Positions 34,500 through 44,131 of a stretch of 64,000 nt of DNA are shown here, one piece after another. The DNA comes from Nitrospira sp. (GTDB lineage: Bacteria > Nitrospirota > Nitrospiria > Nitrospirales > Nitrospiraceae): NCBI GenBank assembly GCA_022226935.1, contig CP092081.1, positions 3,554,982-3,618,981 of the forward strand, written 5' to 3'. The notes under the pieces were generated by a model. The model was given only the letters and a program-made list of their open reading frames with translations. It did not search any database and was not told the DNA's origin. Position 1 is the first letter of the stretch; each line of letters begins with the position of its first letter. The position numbers were made by a program, and so were the translations under genes.

Positions 34500-36398
34500 C
34501 TACATTTTCCCCGCCAGCGTCGGCGACGCTCCGATGATTTTTGCCGACCGATACTGCAGATCCGGCAACTTCTGCAAACCGAAGCGCGCGATGTAGAGGA
34601 AGATATATTCGCGGATGAACAGCCGCAGGTCCCAACCCGGATTGTGATTCCGCTCGAATTCTTCGAACACACGCTCCGCCTCTTCGATGCTCAAGCCCTG
34701 CTTCACGGTAAAGTAATAATCCAGCGCCAGATCCCACTCGGGGTTCTTATAGGCGGTCACGCCGAACTTCTCGGGGTGTTTCGCCACCGGATTGTGCCGG
34801 CCGAGGTCGAACGTGCCAAACCCCAGCGAATGGACGTAGTCCTTGTTTTGCTCCAGGAACTCCACGGACGACCAGGCCTCCTCGCGCGTCTCACCGGGAA
34901 AGCCGAAGAACCCCATGCAGTGATTCCAGATCCCGGCTTCAGCCGTGCGCTTGAGATGTTCGGTCATGATGGCGGTCGTGGTCGCCTTATCCATCAGCTT
35001 CAGCACCCGTTCGTTGCCCGACTCGTAGCCAAAGTGGAGATACTTGCAACCAGACTCCTTTGCATCCTGCCAGACCTGATCTTCCAGCAAGCTTTTTTCA
35101 AACCGCATATGAGTCGTCCAGACGATTCCCATATTGCTGTCGATCAGGCCGCGCGCGAGCTTTCGGAAGAGGGCCGGTGGATAGGATTCATCGGTGAAAT
35201 GAAAGTGCCGAGCCCCATACTTGTCACGCAGGTACGTGATCTCTGCCAGCACGTCTTGAATTTTCTTCGACCGGTAGCCCGCCGTGTAGCCTTCGCCGTG
35301 ATCGCAGAATTCACAACGCCCCCAATAACAGCCGCGCGTGGCCAGGTACGGGAGGATCTTGGTCGGGACGAAATATTTCTCCAGTGGTAGACCGTCGAAA
35401 TCCGGCGGCGGCAAGGTCTGCATGTCTTCAGCGAAACTCGTCGTGGAGACATGCACGCCGGTCGCGTCCTTATAGATGGTGTTGGGCACATCAGCCAGGC
35501 TCTGCTTCGCGCCGACCGCCGACACGAGTTGCACGAACGCCGTCTCCCCTTCATACACCACGGCGCTGTCGAAGTATTGGAACAGCGGCGACTCCGGGAG
35601 CACGTCGCGCAACCGCGTGACCGTGTTGCCGCCGATCGTCACATGAATGTGGGGGAAGTGCTGCTTGATGAGCGCGCAAAACGTCATCGAGGAAAACATC
35701 TGCTGCTGCAACACGATGGAGATGCCGATCACGTCCGGTTGCTCCGCCTCGATGGCCGGCTTCACCAGCTGCCCGAACACATCGCGATAGATGTTCACCT
35801 GGGTGTCGTTGACCGCCTCAATGACTTCGCTGGACACGAACACCTTATAGGAGAGGTTGGTCTCCATGGGCGGCATGCAGATCCGCGCCGGTGCATACAC
35901 CAGGGAGATCACGGCCGTGACTTCACGAAAAACTTGAATGGCCCACTCTAACTGATCGATTTCGTAAAAGACTTCTCCACGAATGATCGCCTTGGCCTTT
36001 TCCGCTTTCTTGATCAGATCGTCGATCCGCTGGCGACTCACTTCGCAGAGCTGGAGCTGGAGATCCTGCTCCCAGTCTTCCAACTCGCGCTTCTTCGCCA
36101 GCTTCCGGAGGCGATCGAGCTGCTGCGGCACCTTGCGCAAGACCTTCTTGAGAAAGTCTTCGCTGAAGTACCAATCCCACATCTCGAGATTGATGTCTTT
36201 TTGAACGACCTGGTGACCGGCTTGGCGGAGGACGGCAGTGAGGGAAGGAAGACTCAGATAGGGTTCGGACGGAAACCAGTCGGGCGGAAAGATGAGCATG
36301 ACCTTCATCTTCCGGCCGGCGGCAGCTTCGGACGACCGGCGCTGGAGCATAATCAGCTCGCGCGACGCCCGCTCGCCTTTTGTGTACTCAACCCGCAT
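34500..36398 (-). CDS. Radical SAM protein with N-terminal B12-binding-like domain (paralogue)
   Basis: A 632-residue paralogue of the neighbour at 32387-34345. It shares VMLIFPPDWFPSEPYLSLPSLTAVLRQAGHQVVQKDIN, the long helical insert, VIGISIVLQQQMFSSMTF, VTIGGNTVTRL and the cluster motif TRGCYWGRCEFCDHGEGY (again CX4CX2C). FTDESYPP and FGYESGNERVLKLMDK follow. The start at 36398 has no good ribosome site; ATG codons at 36350 and slightly downstream are alternatives. With its neighbours it forms a three-gene radical SAM cluster. Confidence 0.85.
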   Translation of the reverse strand: MRVEYTKGERASRELIMLQRRSSEAAAGRKMKVMLIFPPDWFPSEPYLSLPSLTAVLRQAGHQVVQKDINLEMWDWYFSEDFLKKVLRKVPQQLDRLRKLAKKRELEDWEQDLQLQLCEVSRQRIDDLIKKAEKAKAIIRGEVFYEIDQLEWAIQVFREVTAVISLVYAPARICMPPMETNLSYKVFVSSEVIEAVNDTQVNIYRDVFGQLVKPAIEAEQPDVIGISIVLQQQMFSSMTFCALIKQHFPHIHVTIGGNTVTRLRDVLPESPLFQYFDSAVVYEGETAFVQLVSAVGAKQSLADVPNTIYKDATGVHVSTTSFAEDMQTLPPPDFDGLPLEKYFVPTKILPYLATRGCYWGRCEFCDHGEGYTAGYRSKKIQDVLAEITYLRDKYGARHFHFTDESYPPALFRKLARGLIDSNMGIVWTTHMRFEKSLLEDQVWQDAKESGCKYLHFGYESGNERVLKLMDKATTTAIMTEHLKRTAEAGIWNHCMGFFGFPGETREEAWSSVEFLEQNKDYVHSLGFGTFDLGRHNPVAKHPEKFGVTAYKNPEWDLALDYYFTVKQGLSIEEAERVFEEFERNHNPGWDLRLFIREYIFLYIARFGLQKLPDLQYRSAKIIGASPTLAGKM

Positions 36399-36726
36399 GT
36401 ATCTATGACTCAACCCCGAAGGCGGGGCCAAATATCCTGTTGAGATCGTGCATCACGCCCAGGAATCGCGTCATTGTACGGGCCTGGGAGAAACAGGGTC
36501 AAGAGGTGAAGGCTGGACACCCCTGTGACTCTCTTGCTCCCGGAACGCGCGCCCTGGGAAGGACCTCGTTCGACGGGCGCACTAGGAGTCACAGGAGTGC
36601 CCCGGATGGGGAGACGAGGAAGAATACTGGAGCAAATAATCGATGAACTGACTGTCGGTGTTGAGCCGAGGGGCTTGTTGGCCGCTGCTCTGGTCGCCGT
36701 CACGGCAATCAATTTCAGCTAACCTC
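36399..36726. other. Intergenic region, no supported gene
   Basis: It must contain the promoter of the radical SAM cluster and the end of the MOSC gene. Small frames on both strands show no recognisable motif. Confidence 0.5.
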
Positions 36727-37272
36727 TTACCCTGGCATCAGCCGGTAGCTTTCGAGGACGGTCATGTGTTGGTCATCGCGGGCAACCTGTTCCCATCTAT
36801 CGCCCGGGCCAACCTCCCCTTCCTGAAGCACGCCGAGATAGAAGCCGCAGCGACCGCTCGCATGGAATCGTTTCACCGCATCAGGCTTGCCGAGTCGGAT
36901 GCCGAGTTTGAAACAAGGCATGCGCGGCTGGGTCACCACGACCAAGGCACCGCCGATCCGGAATTGATCGCCGATGCACACCATCCGTTCATCCAACCCC
37001 TCGGTGGTGAAATTCTCGCCGAACCATCCCGGCTGAAACGGCAGGTCGGGATACTCTGTCCGCCAGAACGGATAATGCTCCGACGGATACACGTACACCG
37101 CCTTGTCTCTGCCGCCGTGCACAGTCAGGTCAGCCTGTTCGTCGCCCTTCAGATTAAAGAGATGAAGCAGGAGGCGACCCTCAACCGGATTCTTATAGAT
37201 CCCGGTCGACACAACTTTGCCATGCCATTTGACGGTTCGGGGACGTCCCACTTGCACGGAGAGGAGTTTCAT
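36727..37272 (-). CDS. MOSC-domain protein, YiiM type
   Basis: A 181-residue protein. Marks are [71 protein letters not shown] and [13 protein letters not shown], where the cysteine is the conserved MOSC residue thought to carry sulfur or bind molybdenum. YiiM-type proteins use the molybdenum cofactor to reduce N-hydroxylated compounds. It needs Moco, to whose synthesis moaB at 26820 belongs. AGGAGG-like complement of GCCTCC at 37275 serves the ATG. Confidence 0.9.
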   Translation of the reverse strand: MKLLSVQVGRPRTVKWHGKVVSTGIYKNPVEGRLLLHLFNLKGDEQADLTVHGGRDKAVYVYPSEHYPFWRTEYPDLPFQPGWFGENFTTEGLDERMVCIGDQFRIGGALVVVTQPRMPCFKLGIRLGKPDAVKRFHASGRCGFYLGVLQEGEVGPGDRWEQVARDDQHMTVLESYRLMPG

Positions 37273-37454
37273 GGAAGCCTCCTATGGGCTTAAACGCTTC
37301 ACCAAACTCTTGCACACCCGCCAGCTGGAATGATCTCATACCGAAGCCTTGGCTTGCCATTGAACTGCCTTGGCTCGCTCACATCGCTTGCAACGCGTGC
37401 CGTGACTCAAACGAACCGACGAATGTGTACCAGAAGAACCCTGCGGAGAATCAG

Positions 37455-37781
37455 ATGCTCATTACACAATCCATAGCCCTGTTCGTGCTGGCGGGTCTGT
37501 TCGAAATCGGCGGCGGGTATTTAATCTGGCAATGGTGGCGGAGCGGCAGCCACTGGAGCGTCGGCCTGCTGGGTGCAGTCATTTTGATTCTCTATGGCAT
37601 CGTGCCGACCTTTCAGCCGTCGCACTTCGGCCGCGTGTATGCCGCATACGGCGGCTGGTTCATCGTCCTCTCGATACTCTGGGGGTGGCTGGTCGATCAC
37701 GTCAAGCCGGATCGGTTTGATGTAATCGGGGCAATGGTGTGCCTGGTGGGCGTAGCGGTGATGATGTATTGGCCGAGATGA
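37455..37781 (+). CDS. YnfA-family (UPF0060) small membrane protein
   Basis: A 108-residue protein with four hydrophobic helices. [52 protein letters not shown] and [21 protein letters not shown] match UPF0060, a relative of small multidrug-resistance transporters. The ATG at 37455 follows GGAGAA and gives the usual short leader; a longer frame from 37284 does not. Transport substrate unknown. Confidence 0.92.
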   Translation: MLITQSIALFVLAGLFEIGGGYLIWQWWRSGSHWSVGLLGAVILILYGIVPTFQPSHFGRVYAAYGGWFIVLSILWGWLVDHVKPDRFDVIGAMVCLVGVAVMMYWPR

Positions 37782-38008
37782 GGCACGCAAGATCGCGCCA
37801 GCTTCGACAGATAGAGGAAATGAATGAAATGATGCCATCGCTACACCGGAATACTTTACCGTTGATTTCCTAAACCACGAGGCATAGGTAATGGCGCGGA
37901 TATTACAAGGAATTGGTTGCACCTAGAGCACTATGCATGGGAAAGACTATCACGCCTGAGGGCAATAGCTAAATAAATGCAAAGCTGGTCACCAGCAGAG
38001 GGCTAGAA
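37782..38008. other. AT-richer gap before the SIR2 gene
   Basis: A 227-base gap with base composition more like the downstream SIR2-STAND gene than its left neighbour, so it is probably part of the transferred segment and holds its promoter. No hexamer pair is convincing. Confidence 0.4.
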
Positions 38009-40456
38009 ATGCCTGTAGAGATCGCAAGACTGGTCGATACAATAACCCCAGAGAAGACCGTTATTCTATTCGGGTCCGGCTCATCTGTGCCATCTGGTCT
38101 GCCAAACGCAAGTGAGCTCGCAGATCACCTGGCTAAGATGATAGGACTAAGTTCCGATGACTACTCTCTTAGTGAAATTGCTGGCCTGGTGGAACAGCGC
38201 ACTACACGCCGAGAGCTTATAGATAGCATCCGTTCAAGACTGCGTGGGGCCCGTCCAACAGGAGGTTTACTCAACCTACCTTTCTACAACTGGAAGTCGA
38301 TCTATACCACAAACTACGACGACCTGATAGAACGATCCTACCAGCGAGTCAATCATGACTTGATTGTCTATTCGTCTGACTTCGACTTCACCGTACACGA
38401 CAATTCGCAGGCCACCAAACTCTTCAAACTGCATGGGACAATCGAAAAGGACATCGCAGATGGCAACTCTTCTCGACTGATACTCACCGAAACTGACTAT
38501 GACCAATCGGGAAACTATCGAAATAGCCTTTTCGATCGGCTTAAGGGCGACATGATCGGTGGTCACCTCGTTATAATTGGCCAATCTCTGCAGGACAGAG
38601 ATATCCGCGACCTTGTCAATCGAGCTGCTGACCTCGGATCTAAAGCACCTGGAGCCTGGAAGCTGTCCTTGTTTCTATACATCCGAGATGAGAACCGTGC
38701 TCAGTTGTTCGAAAAGCGAGGATTCACGGTTTGCTTCGGTGGCATAGATGACTTCTTCGCAGAACTCTCGAGAAAGCTCCCCACAGCGTCCAACAACAAT
38801 AGCTCCGAAGATCCCCTGGATTTAGTTCCAGCTCTTCGGCCTGTCACAGTTGATGTAAACCACGCATCAACCGCCACTGCAAACTTCGAGGCCATGTTTA
38901 ATGGTTGGCCAGCAACACACTCAGATATTTTAGCGAATCTAACATTTGAGAGGACGGCTGCCGAAGAAATTGATCAGCTACTTCGAGAACCCGACGTGCT
39001 GTGCACAATTCTTTTAGGTGCGAGTGGCGTTGGCAAAACCACTGCAGCTCGCCAAGCCATCCAGCGCTTACGACAACATAGCCGATTATGCTGGGAGCAC
39101 CAAATCGACCACAGTCTAAACGTACAAGCATGGGTGGAAGTTGCTCGGGCACTGTCCATACAAAGTCTTAATGCAATCCTCCTAATTGACGAAGCGCATC
39201 TCCACCTTCAGCAGATCAATCAGCTTATTGAGGCTCTCACAGCCGAAAAGCACTCCAGCCTGAAACTGATATGCGTTTCGACGAGGAATCATTGGAACCC
39301 GCGAATCAAAACGCCATATCTTTTTAAGGCAGGCAAAGTATTGAAATTAGGACGCCTCGAAGCTCAAGAAATTGATCGCTTACTCAACCTGGTCGATAGC
39401 AATAGCTTAGTTCGTACTTTAGTAGAAAAAACCTTTAGTGGCTTCTCTCGCCATGAGCGGCGGAGGAGGCTAGTGGACCGGTGTGAGTCGGAGATGTTCG
39501 TATGTCTGAGGAACATCTTTGCATCGGAGAAGTTTGACGACATTATCCTTAGAGAATATGCCAGCCTAGATGGTGGATACCAGGAAATGTACAAGATCGT
39601 TGCAGCGCTTGAGAGCGCTGGCATTAGGGTACATAGGCAATTTGTAATACGGCTGCTAGGAATCCCAGCAGATCACGTTAGCGCTGCCCTAGCAAATCTA
39701 ACAGACATCATTCACGAATATACCATCAACGAGCGGGAAGGGCTTTACGGTTGGCGGTGCCGGCACCATGTTATTGCGGCGATCATTGCTCGCTACAAAT
39801 TTCCACAGGTCCAGCAGCTTGCAGACCTTTTCTCACTTGTGATTGATCATCTCTCTCCCACATATGACGTTGAGGTGCTGAGTATGCGGGAATTGTGCAA
39901 CGTAGAATCCGGCATTCCCAGCATTCCAGATAAACAAGTCCAGAACACTCTCTTGCGAAAAATCATCTCTACCGTGCCCGGAGAGCGCGTCCCGCGACAC
40001 AGGCTAATCCGAAACCTCATTGAGATGGGAGAATTCGAGAAGGCCGAGATGGAAATTCGCATTTTTGAGAAGGACTTCCGACGAGATGGGCCAGTCGCGC
40101 GATACAAAGTCGCTCTGCTTACGGCTCGTGCGAGAACAACGCCGGGAATAATGGCAGAAGATCGACTGGCTATCCTTGAGCAAGCTCGCGGACTTGCCAC
40201 CACATCCATCCAGCAATTTCCTTACAATAAGAGCCTGCTAACTGCCTATTGCGAGGTAGGACTCGAAATTTATAGAAGAACCGGGAACTACACAGTACAC
40301 AACGACGCGATTGCTCAGCTTAGGGCTGCGGAAGACAGAATCGGTGACCCAGATATTCCAAGACTCATTTCACGCTATGAAAGCCGACTGCTTGGGCACC
40401 AAGTAGTTATAGCTGAGGATGATAGCGACGCAGAAGCCACGGATAGCGATGAATAA
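38009..40456 (+). CDS. SIR2-STAND NTPase, likely anti-phage defence protein (Avs5-like)
   Basis: An 815-residue protein of three parts. Residues about 10-260 are a SIR2-like NAD-hydrolase domain (FGSGSSVPSG 21-30, TTNYDDLIE 100-108 with N102, LHG 141-143 with H142, IGQSLQDRDIR 190-200). Residues about 300-560 are a P-loop NTPase (Walker A GASGVGKTT 337-345; Walker B AILLIDEAH 389-397). The C-terminal 250 residues are helical and TPR-like, probably the sensor. This is the layout of SIR2-STAND defence proteins, in which phage-protein recognition triggers NAD depletion. Base composition is lower in GC than neighbours (40-52% in three 60-base stretches counted by hand), suggesting transfer. No partner gene is next to it. 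Confidence 0.87.
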   Translation: MPVEIARLVDTITPEKTVILFGSGSSVPSGLPNASELADHLAKMIGLSSDDYSLSEIAGLVEQRTTRRELIDSIRSRLRGARPTGGLLNLPFYNWKSIYTTNYDDLIERSYQRVNHDLIVYSSDFDFTVHDNSQATKLFKLHGTIEKDIADGNSSRLILTETDYDQSGNYRNSLFDRLKGDMIGGHLVIIGQSLQDRDIRDLVNRAADLGSKAPGAWKLSLFLYIRDENRAQLFEKRGFTVCFGGIDDFFAELSRKLPTASNNNSSEDPLDLVPALRPVTVDVNHASTATANFEAMFNGWPATHSDILANLTFERTAAEEIDQLLREPDVLCTILLGASGVGKTTAARQAIQRLRQHSRLCWEHQIDHSLNVQAWVEVARALSIQSLNAILLIDEAHLHLQQINQLIEALTAEKHSSLKLICVSTRNHWNPRIKTPYLFKAGKVLKLGRLEAQEIDRLLNLVDSNSLVRTLVEKTFSGFSRHERRRRLVDRCESEMFVCLRNIFASEKFDDIILREYASLDGGYQEMYKIVAALESAGIRVHRQFVIRLLGIPADHVSAALANLTDIIHEYTINEREGLYGWRCRHHVIAAIIARYKFPQVQQLADLFSLVIDHLSPTYDVEVLSMRELCNVESGIPSIPDKQVQNTLLRKIISTVPGERVPRHRLIRNLIEMGEFEKAEMEIRIFEKDFRRDGPVARYKVALLTARARTTPGIMAEDRLAILEQARGLATTSIQQFPYNKSLLTAYCEVGLEIYRRTGNYTVHNDAIAQLRAAEDRIGDPDIPRLISRYESRLLGHQVVIAEDDSDAEATDSDE

Positions 40457-40469
40457 CCACCATCGACGC

Positions 40470-40805
40470 ACTCACTCGGCAAAGAACCCGCACTTTTACC
40501 TCCCCTTTCGCGACTCTCTTTCCAGATCAGCACAGCAGCAATAACCGCCAGCGGCAACAGCAGCAAGAGCCGGATTGAGAGGCTGTAATATGGCGCGCCG
40601 AGCAAGCTCGAGTTACGAGAATGGAGATATTCCCACCCCGCTGGCCGCGATGAACGATGCCACCAGCACGCCAACGAAGGAGATCACGACCATGCGCAGC
40701 AGCCACCCTCCCCCGGCAGATAGGCCGCCAGAAATGTGAGGGAATCCCAGCTAACGGAATCGCAAGCAGGATTGTTTCCGGGAACCCAGCCGCCTGCACC
40801 CACAC
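40470..40805 (-). pseudogene. Remnant of a small membrane protein, three frameshifts
   Basis: Reading the minus strand and switching frame three times gives a continuous match to the protein encoded at 47483-47900: FPETILLAIPLAGIP, then LTFLAAYLPGEGG, then MVVISFVGVLVASFIAASGVG, then NSSLLGAPYYSLSIRLLLLLP and a charged tail. The counterpart there reads ETLWVAIPLVGIP, FTFITAYFRRGGE, VTSCIGATVASFMATSGVT, ENSALMAA. The breaks lie near 40740, 40708 and 40622. The N-terminus is not recovered. It lies between the SIR2 gene and the VPxP-CTERM gene. Confidence 0.78.
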
Positions 40806-40837
40806 GATTAATTAAGTCGGTGCGTCGGGACTTGTAT

Positions 40838-41548
40838 TCAGGATTGAGAGCCGCGGCGGCCACGTCGGCCGGCTGCTCGGAGAGCGGCCAACAGCGTCAC
40901 GCCGGTACCGAATAATAGAAAAGCCGGCGGGATGGGTACGAGCGAGAGCGAGGTGAGCCTACCCTCCACGGAACCAAAACCTAGAAAATTGCCCAAGGCA
41001 TCTCGATTCGTGAAGGCAAAATTGGCCGACCGTTGCGCAAACGAACTGAGACTCGGAGGAGTGCTGGGCAAGGTATCATTGCTAAATACACTTTGAGACG
41101 GATCCAACAGATCCATGCTCACCTGCCGGAATTGCCAGCCCGCGACTTCGGGCCCTGACCCAAATGCAGATAACGAGTAGCGGTCCTGGATGGCCCCTTC
41201 ATTATTGAAGACACGAATGCCATTCGATGGATTAGTTGATGCTTGAGCGGGTACGATGACCTGTCCGGCCATGTTGATGCCGAAGGAGGTTAATCCGCGA
41301 TAATTGCCCGTGCTCGGAGAGGGAGATGAATCCGGCGATGTCCCTTCGAAAGTATAGAATCCAGAAAAAGATTGGCCTGAGTTGAAGCCTCGTGCAGCGC
41401 CAAGTGCTGGCGTGACGCTGGTAATTTCACCGGTGAAACGAAAGGTCACAGGAGCCGCTTCTGCTGACACGGCAGGCGCTCCCATCCACAGTAGGCCATA
41501 AACCATTGGAACGATGATCAGGAACCAGATGCGGTGCGTCATGTTCAT
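40838..41548 (-). CDS. VPxP/PEP-CTERM secreted protein (exosortase substrate)
   Basis: A 236-residue protein with a Sec signal peptide (FLIIVPMVYGLLWMGAPAVSAEA) and a C-terminal sorting signal: VPIPPAFLLFGTGVTLLAAL, then a basic cluster RAAGRRGRRG. That triad (VPxP, membrane helix, arginine run) is the PEP-CTERM-like mark for exosortase cleavage in the inner membrane. The middle is Ser/Thr-rich with strands (FRFTGEITSVTPALG, FSGFYTFEG). No exosortase gene is in this window. GAGGG precedes the ATG at 41548. Confidence 0.83.
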   Translation of the reverse strand: MNMTHRIWFLIIVPMVYGLLWMGAPAVSAEAAPVTFRFTGEITSVTPALGAARGFNSGQSFSGFYTFEGTSPDSSPSPSTGNYRGLTSFGINMAGQVIVPAQASTNPSNGIRVFNNEGAIQDRYSLSAFGSGPEVAGWQFRQVSMDLLDPSQSVFSNDTLPSTPPSLSSFAQRSANFAFTNRDALGNFLGFGSVEGRLTSLSLVPIPPAFLLFGTGVTLLAALRAAGRRGRRGSQS

Positions 41549-41960
41549 TCAATCCCTCAGAAAGTTCGACACGGATGTCCAATGCGACGGCTCTTCCTGA
41601 TGCCAAAAATTGGCACCTTTGTAGCACGTGATACGTATTCACTCAAGGCATTTTAAAGGCCAATGTTCGCGTCCGACAGCACGGCCACGCCACCTGAGTC
41701 GGCGCGGCCAGCATTTAGGATTGTGAACGGAGCTACCAACGTGAAGTGGCGGCGTGCCGGGGTGCGCCCCATCGCAATTCATCGTTCCTGCAGCATTCGT
41801 TTCCCTGTCTCAGATGGTGACGAACGTGATAGATGACGCCCCGTTCTGCGCAGAAGACTGACTTTAAGATGGTTCAGTGAGCTTGCCCTGTCATACGATA
41901 GCTCGCATCAAGCTCACAGTTACGCACTGATTGCAGTCTTCTTGATGAAGGGAGGCAGGT
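41549..41960. other. Divergent intergenic region, no gene seen
   Basis: A 412-base gap between the divergent VPxP-CTERM and SRPBCC genes. Neither strand shows a conserved protein fragment. An 11-base stretch CCAAAAATTGG (41604-41614) is palindromic and could be an operator for the minus-strand gene, 56 bases before its ATG. Confidence 0.35.
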
Positions 41961-42389
41961 ATGAACAAGAACCTGATTGCTCGCTCTACCATCGATATCG
42001 ACGCTCCCACGGAAAAGGTCTGGCATGCCCTGGTGAGCCCCGACGCCATCAAGCAGTACATGTTCGGCACGACCGTCGTGTCGGCCTGGCGCGAAGGCAC
42101 TCCGATCGTCTGGAAAGGAGAGTGGCAGGGAAAATCGTATGAAGATAAAGGAACGATTCTTCAGCTCCAGCCACAACGGACACTCCAATACACTCATTTT
42201 AGCTCGCTTTCCGGGCTTCCCGACGTTCCTGACAATCACCACACGGTCACCATCGAATTATCGCCGTCCGAAGGCCTCACGCGCATCTCGCTTACCCAAG
42301 ACAACAATCGGAACGAAGAGGCTCGCGCGCATTCCGAAAAGAACTGGGGCATGATGCTGGTGAGGCTGAAACAATTCCTGGAACGATAA
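41961..42389 (+). CDS. SRPBCC/AHSA1-type protein
   Basis: A 142-residue protein of the START-like fold. IARSTIDIDAPTEKVWHALVSPDAIKQYMFG, then GEWQGKSYEDKGTILQLQPQRTLQYTHFSSLSG and the C-terminal helix NWGMMLVRLKQFLE are typical of the AHSA1 (Aha1-like) branch. These bind small hydrophobic ligands or act in stress responses; the ligand is unknown. AGGGAGGCAGGT precedes the ATG. It stands alone. Confidence 0.87.
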   Translation: MNKNLIARSTIDIDAPTEKVWHALVSPDAIKQYMFGTTVVSAWREGTPIVWKGEWQGKSYEDKGTILQLQPQRTLQYTHFSSLSGLPDVPDNHHTVTIELSPSEGLTRISLTQDNNRNEEARAHSEKNWGMMLVRLKQFLER

Positions 42390-42813
42390 ACCGCGGTCCT
42401 AAACAGGCTGACCGATCGCCCTGCAGCTCGCCAGCTCCCAGAATATGTCGTTCAAGTCTCGCTGTATTCAACGGCCCCTGCGGGACGATTACCCTTTAAG
42501 CCATGACGATGGAACCGCTTCCAGACGAACAGCTCACAAGGGGCCTGATTGCTGACTTAGGGAATCACTTCGACCGATGTTCTACCTAGGCTGCCGGAAG
42601 TAACGACCAATGCCGGACGACATACGCACACTCACAAGACGAGAGCTATAGCGCCTGGAAGAGTGTGTATTTCGACGTGGGAAGCATTCACTCCCCCGCC
42701 AATGAATCAGATCTGCTACTATCCGCCCCAAGTGACAAGGCGACCGTTGCGCTGCCCACAACAGCACGGCTGCTCGGTCCCTGAGAATCAGCACAACATC
42801 GGAGTATCAATTC
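42390..42813. other. Intergenic region with one possible 28-codon frame
   Basis: A 424-base gap. A plus-strand frame 42502-42588 begins MTMEPLPDEQLTRGLIADLG and stops after 28 codons; it may be the start of a lost gene, but nothing recognisable follows. The rest shows nothing. The promoter of the symporter gene must be here. Confidence 0.3.
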
Positions 42814-44058
42814 GTGGACGACAACGCCCTGAAGAACACGGCCATCGGCACCCCTCACACGGGCCTGGTTGCACGGTGGCAGCAGATCCCGCTGTATGGG
42901 CGCATCATCATCGGCGTGGTACTAGGCGTGGCGGCAGGACTCGCACTGGGAAGCCAGGCGGCCTTTTTGGCGACCCCCGGCAAGTTGGTGCTTCGTCTGT
43001 TGGGCGCGCTTGCACCGCCGCTGATCCTTGCCGCAATTGTGCACACCTTCATGACCACGCATCTCGGCGGTCCACTGGCCGCACGCCTCCCCCGATTGCT
43101 GCTGATGAATACGCTGGTGGCGATCACCGTTGGACTGACCGTCGCCAACGTGATCCAGCCGGGACGAGGTGCGGGGCTCGCGCCTGCAGAGCCCTCGGTG
43201 GAAACAACCCATACGGCCAATCCGCTCGTGGCGTTTATTGAGAATGTTCCCAAGAGCCTGCTGGGGCCGCTGGGTGACGATGGTAAGGTGATCGGGGTGA
43301 TTTTCGTCGCAGTGGCCTTCGGTATGGCTCTGCGCAAGGAACGTCACCGCCCGCTTGGAACGGTCGAGCATCTCGTCGAACTGATTCTGGAATCATTGAT
43401 TAAGATTTTGCACTGGATCATCGCCGTGATACCGATCGCCGTGTTCGGTATCGTGGCGAGCATTATAGGCACGGAGGGCTTCGCGCAGTTCGAGGCGCTG
43501 GGCGTCTTTGTGCTCAGCGTACTGCTCGCCCTCACAATTCAGGCCGTCTATTACCTCGTCCGCGTCCGCTTCGGATCGTGGGTCCGGCCGAGCGAGTTGC
43601 TTCGCGGTGGACGCGACGCGCTGGTCATGGCGTTCTCCACGGCGAGTTCGACCGCCACGATGCCGGTGACTTATGCGGCCCTCAAGGATCGCATAGGCCT
43701 GCGTGAGCAATCCGCCAGCATGGGCGCCCTGGTCGGAGCGAATTTTAACAACGATGGCACGGCGCTCTACGAGGCCATGGCGGCCCTATTTATCGCGCAA
43801 ATGATCGGGATTGATCTAAGTATGCACCAACAAGTGATGATCGTGTTGACGAGCATCATTGCCTCAGTAGGTGCAGCCGGCATTCCCGAAGCCGGTCTCG
43901 TCACCATGACCATGGTCTTCACGGCCGTGGGCCTCCCCGTACAGTTCATTCCTGTTTTGCTCACCGTGGATTGGTTTCTCGACCGCTGCCGGACGGCCAT
44001 CAATGTCATGGGTGACATGAATGTGAGTTGCTTGCTGGATGGGAAGCAGAAGGGATGA
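42814..44058 (+). CDS. Dicarboxylate/amino acid:cation symporter (DAACS family)
   Basis: A 414-residue inner-membrane transporter with about eight helices. FSTASSTATMPVTYAALKDRIGLREQSASMGALVGANFNNDGTALYEAMAALFIAQ is the substrate-binding hairpin and helix-7 region; the usual NMDGT motif is NNDGT here. IASVGAAGIPEAGLVTMTMVF is the second hairpin. It takes up glutamate, aspartate or C4-dicarboxylates with Na or protons; which cannot be told. The start is a GTG at 42814 and the N-terminal 20 residues are not family-like. A 3' fragment resembling its C-terminus lies at 44815-44862. Confidence 0.93.
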   Translation: MDDNALKNTAIGTPHTGLVARWQQIPLYGRIIIGVVLGVAAGLALGSQAAFLATPGKLVLRLLGALAPPLILAAIVHTFMTTHLGGPLAARLPRLLLMNTLVAITVGLTVANVIQPGRGAGLAPAEPSVETTHTANPLVAFIENVPKSLLGPLGDDGKVIGVIFVAVAFGMALRKERHRPLGTVEHLVELILESLIKILHWIIAVIPIAVFGIVASIIGTEGFAQFEALGVFVLSVLLALTIQAVYYLVRVRFGSWVRPSELLRGGRDALVMAFSTASSTATMPVTYAALKDRIGLREQSASMGALVGANFNNDGTALYEAMAALFIAQMIGIDLSMHQQVMIVLTSIIASVGAAGIPEAGLVTMTMVFTAVGLPVQFIPVLLTVDWFLDRCRTAINVMGDMNVSCLLDGKQKG

Positions 44059-44131
44059 CCTGGGCATCTCCGTCTAAGGCCGATCTGATCAGAAATAACT
44101 GCACACCTCAGCGAAAAACGAGCCGATAGCC

